DNA of 64,000 bases from Rhodospirillales bacterium. GTDB taxonomy: Bacteria > Pseudomonadota > Alphaproteobacteria > Acetobacterales > Acetobacteraceae. The position numbers and the translations under genes are program-made. This document shows positions 18,083-25,954 of this stretch, in pieces; position 1 is the first letter of the stretch; every line of letters begins with the position of its first letter. Below the pieces are notes generated by a model. That model did not search any database and was not told the DNA's origin. It saw only the letters and a program-made list of their open reading frames with translations. The DNA is taken from assembly GCA_028869995.1 (NCBI GenBank), contig JAGWQN010000093.1, positions 17,336-81,335 on the forward strand. Direction: 5' to 3'.

Positions 18083-18817
18083 ATGCGTCATTGGATTCTT
18101 TCGATTGCGGCAGCGGCTGCTCTGCTCGTGCCCGCAGCGGCCGCCAGGGCAAACGTGGTTTATTATACAGCGAGCAATTTGACCGGCACGCTGGACGCGA
18201 AGGCTCAGTTCACTTTGAGCACCGGCCAGATCGACCTCACGGTCACGAACCTCCTCAGCGCCGGGTCAATACGGAGTGCCGGCCAGGCAGTGAGCGGCAT
18301 CATCTTTTCGGTGAGCGACCCACTTGGCACGCTGGGAGCTTTGTCCGCAGTTGGTACTATGGGGGATATCACCTACAGCAAGACGGCCGCAAAGAATGGC
18401 ACCGTGAAAACTGTCTCCGGGACGCCGACGCGATGGATCAACAACTCAAAAATCTCGGGAAGCACCATCACGCTTGAAGCGCTCGGGGGCGGACAACCCA
18501 GCGAGATGATTATTCCAGCGAGCAACGGCGGTAGATATCAAAAGATCAATAAGGGCTTCCCGAACTTCAATTCGTATGTGGATGGACCCGCGACCTTCGG
18601 CATCAACCTGACCGGTATTACAGACACGACGACCATCACGGGAGTTACGTTCTTGTTCGGGACGGGGCCGGACACGACACTTACGGGGGGATGCTCCGGG
18701 AGCGGCTGCCCCGAGGGCAATCCGCACCTGCCGGTGCCCGAGCCGGCAAGCCTGGCGCTCCTCGGCGTTGGCCTGGTCGGACTTGGCTTGGCACGCCGCC
18801 GCCGCCGCCCGGCCTGA
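18083..18817 (+). CDS. PEP-CTERM sorting-domain protein
   Basis: A 244-residue exported protein: signal peptide about residues 1-24, a Ser/Thr/Gly-rich beta-type body with no catalytic motif, and a C-terminal 'PVPEPASLALLGVGLVGLG' followed by 'ARRRRRPA', a textbook PEP-CTERM signal for exosortase. A short Cys pair 'GGCSGSGCPEG' lies just ahead of the signal. It probably ends up on the cell surface or in the extracellular matrix. It is divergent from the other PEP-CTERM gene and is followed by a strong terminator. Confidence 0.88.
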   Translation: MRHWILSIAAAAALLVPAAAARANVVYYTASNLTGTLDAKAQFTLSTGQIDLTVTNLLSAGSIRSAGQAVSGIIFSVSDPLGTLGALSAVGTMGDITYSKTAAKNGTVKTVSGTPTRWINNSKISGSTITLEALGGGQPSEMIIPASNGGRYQKINKGFPNFNSYVDGPATFGINLTGITDTTTITGVTFLFGTGPDTTLTGGCSGSGCPEGNPHLPVPEPASLALLGVGLVGLGLARRRRRPA

Positions 18818-18837
18818 GACACAACACGAGCCAATGG

Positions 18838-18875
18838 AAACCCTGGGCACCAGCAGGTGCCCAGGGTTTTGTTTT
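18838..18875 (+). terminator. Rho-independent terminator after the PEP-CTERM gene
   Basis: Fourteen-base perfect arms (AAACCCTGGGCACC and GGTGCCCAGGGTTT) with a 4-base loop AGCA, followed by TTGTTTT. It ends the PEP-CTERM transcript. Because the stem is flanked by A and T on both sides, it may also serve the opposing nnrU transcript, which ends about 25 bases away. Confidence 0.9.
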
Positions 18876-18898
18876 GCCGGGCAGGTCGCCTGCCGGCT

Positions 18899-19621
18899 TT
18901 AGAGTCCCGGCGGCAGGGGCGAAACCCCGATCAAACGCGGGTGCAGCGCCAGCAGGGCGAGCCATAGTGCCAGCCCGAGCACCAGACGCAGCGCATCCCG
19001 TAGCCTCGGCCGTGGCTTCCAGCGCCCGTCGATCAGGGCTGCCAGAGGCCAGGTGGAGGTGTTGGCCGCCAGCCGCGCCCACACGGCTGGTCCGAGCTGC
19101 CGGCGTCGCCGCCGGTCGAGCATATGCATGCCCAGCACGGCAAAGCCGGTAAAGCCGCCGAACAGCACCACATGCACGAGGTCGCCGTTGGCGAGCGTGT
19201 GCAGCCCGCCCCACAGCGCCAGCGCCAGCAGCAGCGGGTGGCGGGCCACCCCGGCAACCCCGGGGTGCGCAGGCTCGAACCCCGCTGCCGGCCCCCCGAA
19301 GGAAAGCGGATTCGCCGCCCCCACCGCGAAGGCCACGAGGAGGCAGGCGAGCGGCATCCCAAGGTTGACGAGCCAGACCCGCCAGATCGCATAGGGCCAC
19401 AGCGCGACATAGGGCGCCCGCCCTGCCGCCACGATGAGCCAGGCAAGGGCGCCGACCGAGACTGTGGCATAGGCGGCCAGGTAGAGCCGCTCCCCCAGCA
19501 CAGCGACCAGGCGCGCGCGCAACGCCGGACGCGCCGGCACGGCATGCGAGAGCAGGAAAACGCCAAAGGCGGTGGCGAAGCCGGCCCAGTCGGCCACGGC
19601 CGCGCCAAAGGTCGCGCTCAC
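18899..19621 (-). CDS. nnrU: NnrU-family membrane protein
   Basis: A 240-residue inner-membrane protein of the NnrU family, found with nitric-oxide and denitrification genes. About six hydrophobic segments are visible. The family pattern includes 'FLLSHAVPARPALR' near the N-terminus and 'GVARHPLLLALALWGGLH' in the middle, the NnrU/MAPEG-like core. A GTG at 19621 overlapping the nsrR stop (GTGA) is the preferred start because it begins the conserved region. The open frame continues upstream only inside nsrR. Its biochemical role is not established in the family. Confidence 0.85.
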   Translation of the reverse strand: MSATFGAAVADWAGFATAFGVFLLSHAVPARPALRARLVAVLGERLYLAAYATVSVGALAWLIVAAGRAPYVALWPYAIWRVWLVNLGMPLACLLVAFAVGAANPLSFGGPAAGFEPAHPGVAGVARHPLLLALALWGGLHTLANGDLVHVVLFGGFTGFAVLGMHMLDRRRRRQLGPAVWARLAANTSTWPLAALIDGRWKPRPRLRDALRLVLGLALWLALLALHPRLIGVSPLPPGL

Positions 19622-20046
19622 CTGCCGCGCGCCTCCACACCCGGCGGCACGCACTCGGCGAGCGTGTGTTCGTCGAGCGCCGCGTAAAATTCCTGCTGGG
19701 CTTGCCGCAGCATGCCCTTGAGCCGGCATTCCTCGACCAGCGTGCAGGCGCAGCCCTGCCCTTGGAAACATTCGACCAGCGGCTGCTTGCTTTCCAGCCG
19801 GCGCACCAGCGTACCGAGCTGCAGCGTCGCCGGATCGACCGCCAGGGCAACCCCACCGGCCATGCCGCGCGTCGTCCGCGTGACGCCGAGAGCCGTCAGC
19901 TCCTGCACGATCTTGTGCAGATGGTGGCGTGAGAGTCCGCCGAGCTCGCGCGCCAGCGTTTCGACGCTGACCGGCCGGCCAGGGGGCTGGCGCACCAGCA
20001 GCATCAGCACGCGCAGCGCGAAATCCGTGGCAGCGAGAAGGCGCAT
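19618..20046 (-). CDS. nsrR: Rrf2-family NO-sensing repressor, NsrR-like
   Basis: A 142-residue Rrf2 regulator. The helix-turn-helix covers about residues 24-60 ('SVETLARELGGLSRHHLHKI'). Asp8 and cysteines 93, 99, 101 and 107 are present. In characterised NsrR proteins one Asp near position 8 and three such Cys hold the [4Fe-4S] cluster that reacts with NO. The ATG at 20046 begins the family's usual N-terminus. It is divergent from ric/ytfE, the classic NsrR target, and overlaps nnrU, so a role as NO-responsive repressor of this block is well supported by context. Confidence 0.88.
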   Translation of the reverse strand: MRLLAATDFALRVLMLLVRQPPGRPVSVETLARELGGLSRHHLHKIVQELTALGVTRTTRGMAGGVALAVDPATLQLGTLVRRLESKQPLVECFQGQGCACTLVEECRLKGMLRQAQQEFYAALDEHTLAECVPPGVEARGR

Positions 20047-20061
20047 CGGCGAACCCCTATT

Positions 20062-20078
20062 TGGTATTGACCATACCA
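20062..20078. promoter_or_regulatory. Palindrome upstream of nsrR (candidate NsrR operator)
   Basis: TGGTAT-N5-ATACCA, perfect 6-base arms, 16 bases from the nsrR start codon. It is well placed to block nsrR transcription (autoregulation). The related GATACCA/GTATC sequence recurs at 20106-20123. Known NsrR sites vary among phyla, so the link is by position and symmetry only. Confidence 0.55.
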
Positions 20079-20105
20079 CATTTGTCCGGATATAAAACTG
20101 GCATC

Positions 20106-20123
20106 GCCGATACCAGTATCGGC
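20106..20123. promoter_or_regulatory. Second palindrome in the nsrR-ric intergenic region
   Basis: GCCGATAC-CA-GTATCGGC, perfect 8-base arms with a 2-base centre, about 70 bases ahead of the ric start codon. It shares the ATACCA element with the other palindrome 28 bases away, suggesting two binding sites for one regulator between the divergent genes. Confidence 0.5.
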
Positions 20124-20191
20124 CACGCCGCGCCCGCGAGGCAGCGTCAACCTGAAAGCGACAGCCCCGGCATCGGGGCAGGAGGATTTGC

Positions 20192-20869
20192 ATGAGTGCC
20201 ACCACCTCTGCCGAGCCCGGCTTCGCCACGCGCCGGCTGGGCGAGATTGCCGCGACCCTCCCCGGCGCCACCGCCGTGCTGCGTCGTCACAAGCTCGATT
20301 TCTGCTGCGGCGGCCAGGCGACCCTGGGCGAAGTCGCGACGCTCCGTGGGCTCTCGCTCGATGCGCTGGAGCAGGAGCTGGGAGAGGTCGCGGCCCTTGC
20401 CCGCAAGGCGACGCCGCCCGAGAGCACCGAGGAGCTGATCGGGCTCATCGAGACCCGCTACCATGAGGCGCATCGCCGCGAGCTGCCGGAGCTCATCCGC
20501 CTGGCGCGCCGCGTCGAGGCCGTGCACCGCGAGCATCCCGCCACACCGGCCGGCCTCGCCGATCTGCTGGAGACCACGCTGGCAGAGCTGCAGGACCACA
20601 TGTCCAAGGAGGAGCAGGTTCTGTTCCCGCTGATGCGCCGGGGTGGTCACCCGATGATCGCGCAGCCGATCGGCATGATGCTCGCCGAGCACGAGGATCA
20701 CGGCAATTACCTGCGCGAACTGGAGCGGCTCACGAGCGACTTCACGCTGCCGGCGGAGGCTTGTTCGACCTGGCGCGCGCTCTATGCCGGCGGGCGCAAG
20801 TTTGCCGACGACCTGGTCGAGCACATCCACACGGAAAACAATATCCTGTTCCCGCGCTTCACCGCCTGA
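20192..20869 (+). CDS. ytfE: Iron-sulfur cluster repair di-iron protein (RIC/YtfE/ScdA)
   Basis: A 225-residue RIC protein. The N-terminal ScdA domain (DUF542) has the conserved 'FCCGG' at residues 37-41. The hemerythrin-like domain follows from about residue 80 with histidine/glutamate ligands in 'HEAHRRELPEL', 'LQDHMSKEEQVLFP', 'LAEHEDHGNYL' and 'EHIHTENNILFPRF'. It repairs Fe-S clusters damaged by nitric oxide and oxidative stress in the cytoplasm. A strong AGGAGG site precedes the ATG. Divergent placement from nsrR makes NO-induced expression very likely. Confidence 0.93.
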   Translation: MSATTSAEPGFATRRLGEIAATLPGATAVLRRHKLDFCCGGQATLGEVATLRGLSLDALEQELGEVAALARKATPPESTEELIGLIETRYHEAHRRELPELIRLARRVEAVHREHPATPAGLADLLETTLAELQDHMSKEEQVLFPLMRRGGHPMIAQPIGMMLAEHEDHGNYLRELERLTSDFTLPAEACSTWRALYAGGRKFADDLVEHIHTENNILFPRFTA

Positions 20870-20902
20870 AGCCTCGCCGGCGCAACCACGATCAACGATC
20901 GG

Positions 20903-22156
20903 TCACGGCGCAACCGGGATTGGCTGGAAGGGCAGCACGTCGAGCATCTCGCCCGCGCGCAGCGCCGCAACGGGCGCCTCGAGCCTGGCCAGTCCGCCCG
21001 CCCCGAGCAGCGGCGCCAGCCGGCCCGAACCTTCCGGGCCCGCGCGCTCCGCCCACAGTTCGGCGCCGCGCTGAACGAGCCGCACCGCAACGAACTCCGT
21101 GCGGCCCGCCTTGCGCACGAGGGTGAAAGAGGACCGGGCACGCAACGGCACGGGCATGGCGGCACCTGTGAGCCGTGCCAGCAGCGGACGCAGGAAGGCA
21201 ACGGCGCCGGCCAGTGCCGCTTGCGGGTTACCGGGCAGGCCGACGAACAGAGACGTGCCGAGCCGCCCGACGGCGAGCGGCTTGCCGGGCTTCATCGCCA
21301 CCGTCAGCACCTCGAGCGACCCACCGAGATCCTCCAGCGCGCGCCGAACGTGATCCTCCTCCCCCACCGAAAGACCCGCCGTGGTCACCACGAGGTCCGC
21401 GTCCGCCGCCGCCTCACGCAAGGCCTCCCGCAGCGCTTCGACACGATCCTCGACACGGGGCAGCCGTCGCGGCGCTGCTCCCCACGCGCCCAGCAGCGCC
21501 GCGAGCATCGGCAGATTGGAATCGTGGATCTGACTTTCGGCCAGGCTTTCGTCGGTGCCGCGCAACTCGTGCCCGCCCGAGAGCAGCGCCACGCGCGGGC
21601 GTCGTCGGACGCTTGCCTCGTCGATCCCCTGTGCCGCCAGCATCGCGGCATGTCGCCAGTCGAGCAGCGTGCCAGGTGACATCAGCCTCTGGCCGGCGCG
21701 CACGTCCTCACCCCGCCGGCGCAGATTGGTTCCCGCCGGCGGCGCGATGGCGAAGACGACCTCCTGGCCCACGCGTTGCGCCCGTTCCTGCGCGATCACG
21801 GCGTCCGCTCCCTGCGGAAGCGGCGCGCCAGTCAGGATGCGGTGAACCCCGCCCGGCACGAGCGACCCGCGCGGATCGCCGGCGGCGGTCCGGCCGGTTA
21901 TGGCCATTGAGCGGCCCGGCACGAGTTCCGCCGTGCGCACCGCGTAGCCGTCCATCGCCGACTGGTCGAAACCCGGCAGGTCGAGCCGTGCGCATATCGG
22001 GCTTGCCAGCACCCGGCCCGGACACGCCTCGGCCGCAACGCGCTCCGCCTCCAGCACGCTTCCGGCCAGCACCAGCACGCGCTCGAGGGCCTGTTCGAAG
22101 TCGAGGCTCGCCCGGCCGCCGCCGGCATGAGCCGAAATCGCGCTCATCGCCGCCAT
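20903..22156 (-). CDS. moeA: Molybdopterin molybdenumtransferase MoeA
   Basis: A 417-residue MoeA. It inserts molybdate into adenylated molybdopterin to give the cofactor needed by NarG. Visible features are the N-terminal 'VLASPICARLDLPGFDQSAMDGYAVR' region read in pieces (LPGFDQSAMDGYA), 'LTGAPLPQGADAVI', 'AGLSVGEEDHVRRAL', and 'FVGLPGNPQAALA', the MoaB/Mog-like active-site loop. The start at 22156 directly follows the nnrS stop (TGAGATG). An alternative ATG lies three codons later. It is placed at the end of the nar/NO operon, consistent with supply of cofactor for nitrate reductase. Confidence 0.93.
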   Translation of the reverse strand: MAAMSAISAHAGGGRASLDFEQALERVLVLAGSVLEAERVAAEACPGRVLASPICARLDLPGFDQSAMDGYAVRTAELVPGRSMAITGRTAAGDPRGSLVPGGVHRILTGAPLPQGADAVIAQERAQRVGQEVVFAIAPPAGTNLRRRGEDVRAGQRLMSPGTLLDWRHAAMLAAQGIDEASVRRRPRVALLSGGHELRGTDESLAESQIHDSNLPMLAALLGAWGAAPRRLPRVEDRVEALREALREAAADADLVVTTAGLSVGEEDHVRRALEDLGGSLEVLTVAMKPGKPLAVGRLGTSLFVGLPGNPQAALAGAVAFLRPLLARLTGAAMPVPLRARSSFTLVRKAGRTEFVAVRLVQRGAELWAERAGPEGSGRLAPLLGAGGLARLEAPVAALRAGEMLDVLPFQPIPVAP

Positions 22157-22157
22157 C

Positions 22158-23354
22158 TCACCCCGCGCCGCGCCGGCGCGGCCTCGTGAGCAACGGGGCG
22201 AACTGCACGACGAACAGCGCGAAGGCTCCGGCCCAGGCAGCACCCGAGAAATCAAGCATGAGCACATAACTTCCTGGGACGATGGCCGCCAACAGCCGCA
22301 GCATGGCGGCGACGCTGACGAGCACGAAGACGACGGTGAGACGCGTGGAAGAGGTCAGGGCCTGGCCGGTATGGCCGAGCGATGCACGAGCCATGACGGC
22401 CAGCGTCATCGTACCGATCGCACCGACCGTGAGCGCATGCAGCGCGACCGATGCGGGCATGAGAGTGACGAAGCGGTCGACACCGAGCAGTGCGAGCCCG
22501 AAGGCGAGCCACGCATAGCCCAGGTGCAGCACGGCCAGCAGCGGCTCGCCAAGCGTCGCAAGCCCGCGCCACCGCGCGAGACGCAGCGCGTGGGCCACGC
22601 CAGCGGCCAGCAGCAGCACCGCCACCACGGCCGACCCGGGACGTACGACCCAAAGCGCCAGTCCGGCTAAACTCATGGCCAGCGCGGCACGATCGACCAG
22701 TCCGAACGGCGCCGGCAAGGCACCTTGGGGCTCGCGTCGCAGCAGCCAGTTGCGAGTAAAGCTCGGAATGATGCGACCGCCGATCAGCGTCACCAGCGCG
22801 GTCAGCGTCGCAATGCCGAGCCGCGCTCCCGCCATCGCAAGCCCGAAGCGCGCCGCTGCGCCGACCTGCATCAACAGGTCGGCCACGAGCAGCACCCCGA
22901 GTGCCGCGAGAACCGGCAGGTTGCGCCAGTTTCGCCCGGTCACGATTTCCCGTCCGATCGCTGCCGTCAGCGCCGCCGGGAAGGCAAGGTCGAGCACGGC
23001 AGGAACCGCGACGGGAAGGCCACCGCCGACCAGCATCGCCACCCGCCCGACGATCCACAGCAACACCAGCACGCCGAGCGAAGCGCCCTGCAGCGGCATG
23101 CGCCCGGTCCAGTTCGGGACCGCAGTGAACAGGAAGCCCGCCACCGTGGCGAGGGCAAAGCCGAAGATCATTTCATGGGCGTGCCAGAGCAGCGGCGCCA
23201 TGGCCACCGGCAGAACCCTCCCCGCAGCCAGCAGCAGCAGCCAGAAAGGCACGGCGAACGCCGCCCACAATCCAGCGAGGAGGAAGAATGGTCGGAATCC
23301 GGCCGAGAGAACCGCCGGCGCCGTGGTTGCCCGGTAACGGGGAATGGCGCTCAT
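22158..23354 (-). CDS. nnrS: NnrS-family haem/copper membrane protein
   Basis: A 398-residue polytopic membrane protein with about twelve hydrophobic segments. 'WHAHEM' at residues 57-62 is the family's hallmark histidine element, and a second conserved stretch is 'ALTVGAIGTMTLAVMARASLGHTG'-like (given here in part: GAIGTMTLAVMAR). NnrS proteins help cells withstand NO and reduce loss of iron from the cytoplasm. It overlaps the start of the upstream 110-residue gene's stop by 4 bases and is followed by moeA after one base, so all three are one transcript. Confidence 0.92.
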   Translation of the reverse strand: MSAIPRYRATTAPAVLSAGFRPFFLLAGLWAAFAVPFWLLLLAAGRVLPVAMAPLLWHAHEMIFGFALATVAGFLFTAVPNWTGRMPLQGASLGVLVLLWIVGRVAMLVGGGLPVAVPAVLDLAFPAALTAAIGREIVTGRNWRNLPVLAALGVLLVADLLMQVGAAARFGLAMAGARLGIATLTALVTLIGGRIIPSFTRNWLLRREPQGALPAPFGLVDRAALAMSLAGLALWVVRPGSAVVAVLLLAAGVAHALRLARWRGLATLGEPLLAVLHLGYAWLAFGLALLGVDRFVTLMPASVALHALTVGAIGTMTLAVMARASLGHTGQALTSSTRLTVVFVLVSVAAMLRLLAAIVPGSYVLMLDFSGAAWAGAFALFVVQFAPLLTRPRRRGAG

Positions 23355-23683
23355 AAGCTGCCCTCGGCGTCGCCGCCCGTCCTAGTCTTGTGCGTGACCC
23401 GCACGCGTTGCGGCTCGGGGAAGCTCCACGCCAGCACGCGCTCGAGTGCCACCTTGGCCGGCTGCGGCGTGTTGGCCATGGCGCCGATCAAGTCCAGCCA
23501 CATCTCTTCGCCACCATGGTCCAGGAGATGACGCAGGCGCGCTGCCACCAGAGCCCCCTCCTCGACGCCTTCCGCCGCCGCGGCGGCGGTGATGCGCTGG
23601 CGCACGGTCGGTTCGGCGACGATCGCGAGCACAGCATCGGCACGCGTCGGGTTGGTGAGCTCGTCGAGGATATCGCCCAGCAC
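23351..23683 (-). CDS. Uncharacterised 110-residue protein in the nar/nnrS operon
   Basis: I do not recognise the family. The protein is mainly helical (Ala/Leu/Glu-rich), without signal peptide, membrane segment or cysteine, and reads like a small cytoplasmic helical-repeat protein. 'LGDILDELTNPTRADAVLAI' forms the N-terminal helix region and 'WSFPEPQRVRVTHK' the only non-helical tail. The start is a GTG 8 bases after the ppiC stop, and its end overlaps nnrS by 4 bases. Tight coupling on both sides indicates a real gene with a role in nitrate-reductase maturation or NO defence. Confidence 0.75.
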   Translation of the reverse strand: MLGDILDELTNPTRADAVLAIVAEPTVRQRITAAAAAEGVEEGALVAARLRHLLDHGGEEMWLDLIGAMANTPQPAKVALERVLAWSFPEPQRVRVTHKTRTGGDAEGSL

Positions 23684-23691
23684 GCCAACCT

Positions 23692-24516
23692 CTACTGCAG
23701 CAGCGGCGAGGTGGCCGCCGCCATGTCGCAGCCCAGCACCTCAGCCCCGCCGGCGAGAAGAGCGACATACTGCGCAACAGCGCGCCGCCAGGCCTTTTCC
23801 TCAAGATAGGCCGCAAGGCGCTCGTGCACCTGCTCAAACGGCAGCTCCGCGCCCTGCGCCTTACGCTCGAGCCGCACAAGGTGAATGCCGTAGCGCGTTT
23901 CCACCAGCTCCGCCCCTGTCTCGCCTGGGCGCAGGCGGCGAAGAGCGTCCTCGAACTCGGGCGTGGTCTGCCCCGACGTGACCTGGCCCAACCGTCCGCC
24001 CGCCTCGGCGGAAGGGCAATCCGAGAGCGTGCGGGCAAAATCCTCAAACCGGTTCGGACACGTACGGATCTCCTCGAGCACCGCCTGGGCTCGGGAAAGT
24101 GCCAGGGCGAAGGCAGCACGGTCGTTTCGGTCTGCACGGAACAGGATATGCAGCGGCTCATAGAGGTCGGGGCCGCGGAAGCGCGCACGGTTGGCAGCAT
24201 GGTAACGGCGGCACGTCGCCTCATCTGCGCGTGGCGTGTGGATCTCCGCCTCCAGCAGTGCGCGGATCAGCGCCTCGTCCTCCGTCTCGCGCATGCCCTC
24301 CTCGCTCCTCGGCTCCGCCACCAGGCCGAGCGCATGGGCACGTTGCAGCAGCAGTTCCCGCACGACGACAGCGCGCGTCGCCGCGGCCCAAGCGGCCTGC
24401 GGTGAGTCCTCGGGATGGTTTTGGACCTCCCGTGCAATTGCTGCCGCAGGAATGACGACGCCGTTGACGGCAACCGTTACGCGCGCTGCTTGAGGATGTT
24501 GAATTGCGATGCGCAT
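23692..24516 (-). CDS. PpiC-type peptidyl-prolyl isomerase (NifM-like)
   Basis: A 274-residue parvulin-type protein. The helical N-terminal part (about residues 30-115) resembles NifM/SurA-like chaperone regions, and the parvulin domain is at about 115-225 ('YEPLHILFRADRND', 'GGRLGQVTSGQTTPEFEDAL', 'YGIHLVRLERK'). No signal peptide is visible, so it probably acts in the cytoplasm. Genes of this kind are often found just after narGHJI, and a role in folding or maturing nitrate reductase is suspected. The ATG at 24516 is preferred over a longer frame that runs into narI. It starts 7 bases after the narI stop. Confidence 0.88.
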   Translation of the reverse strand: MRIAIQHPQAARVTVAVNGVVIPAAAIAREVQNHPEDSPQAAWAAATRAVVVRELLLQRAHALGLVAEPRSEEGMRETEDEALIRALLEAEIHTPRADEATCRRYHAANRARFRGPDLYEPLHILFRADRNDRAAFALALSRAQAVLEEIRTCPNRFEDFARTLSDCPSAEAGGRLGQVTSGQTTPEFEDALRRLRPGETGAELVETRYGIHLVRLERKAQGAELPFEQVHERLAAYLEEKAWRRAVAQYVALLAGGAEVLGCDMAAATSPLLQ

Positions 24517-24523
24517 GCCGCCC

Positions 24524-25246
24524 TCAGTCCCCGGCGCCTGTTGCCGGATGCGTGCTTGCCGGGTTCCGGCTACGCACCACCTGGTAGCCGGGACGACCCA
24601 AATACCAGACCGGCGCACTCCAGATATGAACCAGGCGGGTAAACGGGAACACCAGGAAGACCGTGAGCCCGAAGAACAGATGCACCCTGAAGATCGGGCT
24701 CGTCCCGACCAGCAGTGCCGCCGCACCGGGGTGCAGTGTCAGGATCCCCTGTGCCCAGCCCATGAAACGGACCATTTCCGCGCCATCGAGATGCTGCGCG
24801 GAGAAGGGGATGGTCGCCAGCCCCAGGGTCAACTGCAGCCACAGCAGCATCAGGATAAAGATATCGGCGAAGCTCGACGTGACGCGTATGCGTGCATCGA
24901 GAAGCCGACGATGAACCAGCATCGCGAGCCCGATCCAGCAGGCGATACCCGCGAGACCGCCAACGACCATCGCCAGAAGTTGTTTGGCCGTGTGACTGAT
25001 GCCGAGTGCCTCCAGCAACGCCAGCGGTGTCAACAGCCCGACGAGATGACCGACGAAGATCACCAGAATACCGACGTGGAACAGATTGGATCCCCAGATC
25101 ATCTGTCGCCGGCGCAAAAGCTGGCTCGAACCCGAGCGCCATGTGTATTGCGAGTGATCGAACCGCAGCACACTCCCGACCAGAAAAACGGTCAGAGCGA
25201 AATATGGGTACCAGCCGTAGAGTGCCGTGTTGAGCCAAGCGCTCAT
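24524..25246 (-). CDS. narI: Respiratory nitrate reductase gamma subunit (cytochrome b)
   Basis: A 240-residue inner-membrane di-haem cytochrome b that takes electrons from quinol and passes them to NarH. Five hydrophobic segments are visible. The four haem-ligand histidines are at 57, 67, 189 and 207, matching the spacing of characterised NarI. GAGGAGAGACG precedes the ATG. It is 12 bases after narJ and followed closely by ppiC. The C-terminal tail after residue 225 is slightly longer than usual. Confidence 0.95.
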   Translation of the reverse strand: MSAWLNTALYGWYPYFALTVFLVGSVLRFDHSQYTWRSGSSQLLRRRQMIWGSNLFHVGILVIFVGHLVGLLTPLALLEALGISHTAKQLLAMVVGGLAGIACWIGLAMLVHRRLLDARIRVTSSFADIFILMLLWLQLTLGLATIPFSAQHLDGAEMVRFMGWAQGILTLHPGAAALLVGTSPIFRVHLFFGLTVFLVFPFTRLVHIWSAPVWYLGRPGYQVVRSRNPASTHPATGAGD

Positions 25247-25258
25247 GATCGTCTCTCC

Positions 25259-25954
25259 TCAGGCGCCGAGGGCGTCGCCACGCCCCATATCGCGTTGGGC
25301 CGCGCGCAGGCGGGTGCGCAGCCGGTCGGAGCTGCACCCATCTATGGACTCGCCGGGACCAAAACGAACCGCTGTCTCTTCCCATGCCGCATCGAGCGCC
25401 GCGAGATCATCCGGATCCTCGTCGGGAATAGCCGAGGCCCCCGTTCGCGGCGCCTGAGCAAGTGCCGCCACGGCCGCCATCACGACGCCGTATCCGGCAT
25501 CGCGCCTCGCGAGCCGCTCGGTCAGTTCTCGCAGAATGGCAGCCGGTTCGGCGAGCAGCGCCTGGGCGGCAGCGACCGCGAGCAGCGACAGGAACTCAAG
25601 AAACAAGGGAAGAAAATCGGGCAACTCACCGGGCACAACGTCAAGCCCGTGTTCCTCGTAAAGGCTCAGCAGGTCGACCATAGCCTGGCCGCGGTCACGT
25701 CCTTCGCCGTGCACATGTTCGAACAAATGCAGCGACAGCGAACGACCTCGATCGAACAGCCCGACATAGCGTTCTTCGATTTCGTAAAGATCCGTCTCGG
25801 CAATCTCGTGGAGGAACGTTGATAGAGCCGCCTGGTGCTCAACCTCCAGCAACGCCTCCTCTTCCAGGATGGCCGCCATGGCGTTCGCGTTGTCTCTGAG
25901 TTCCGCGGTGGGATATGACAGCAGCGCCGCGAGCACCCGATAGGTCTGCGCCAT
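25259..25954 (-). CDS. narJ: Nitrate reductase molybdenum cofactor assembly chaperone
   Basis: A 231-residue NarJ (TorD-like helical chaperone) that holds NarGH and helps insert the molybdenum cofactor; it is not part of the final enzyme. The conserved 'LYEIEERYVGLFDRGRSLSLHLFEHVHGEGRDRG' region is present (seen here as YVGLFDRGRSLSLHLFEHVH). The ATG at 25954 shares its A with the narH stop (TGATG), indicating coupled translation. The open frame extends upstream to 26053 but that part lies inside narH and is not conserved. Confidence 0.93.
   Translation of the reverse strand: MAQTYRVLAALLSYPTAELRDNANAMAAILEEEALLEVEHQAALSTFLHEIAETDLYEIEERYVGLFDRGRSLSLHLFEHVHGEGRDRGQAMVDLLSLYEEHGLDVVPGELPDFLPLFLEFLSLLAVAAAQALLAEPAAILRELTERLARRDAGYGVVMAAVAALAQAPRTGASAIPDEDPDDLAALDAAWEETAVRFGPGESIDGCSSDRLRTRLRAAQRDMGRGDALGA

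Noticed and set aside
18681..19856. A 391-codon minus-strand frame across the terminator, nnrU and nsrR
   Set aside because: Runs through a strong terminator and reads nnrU in another frame as Arg/Gly/Ala-rich sequence.
24509..25822. A 437-codon plus-strand frame over narI and narJ
   Set aside because: Antisense shadow of genes with full haem-ligand and chaperone motifs; composition rich in Arg, Gln and His.
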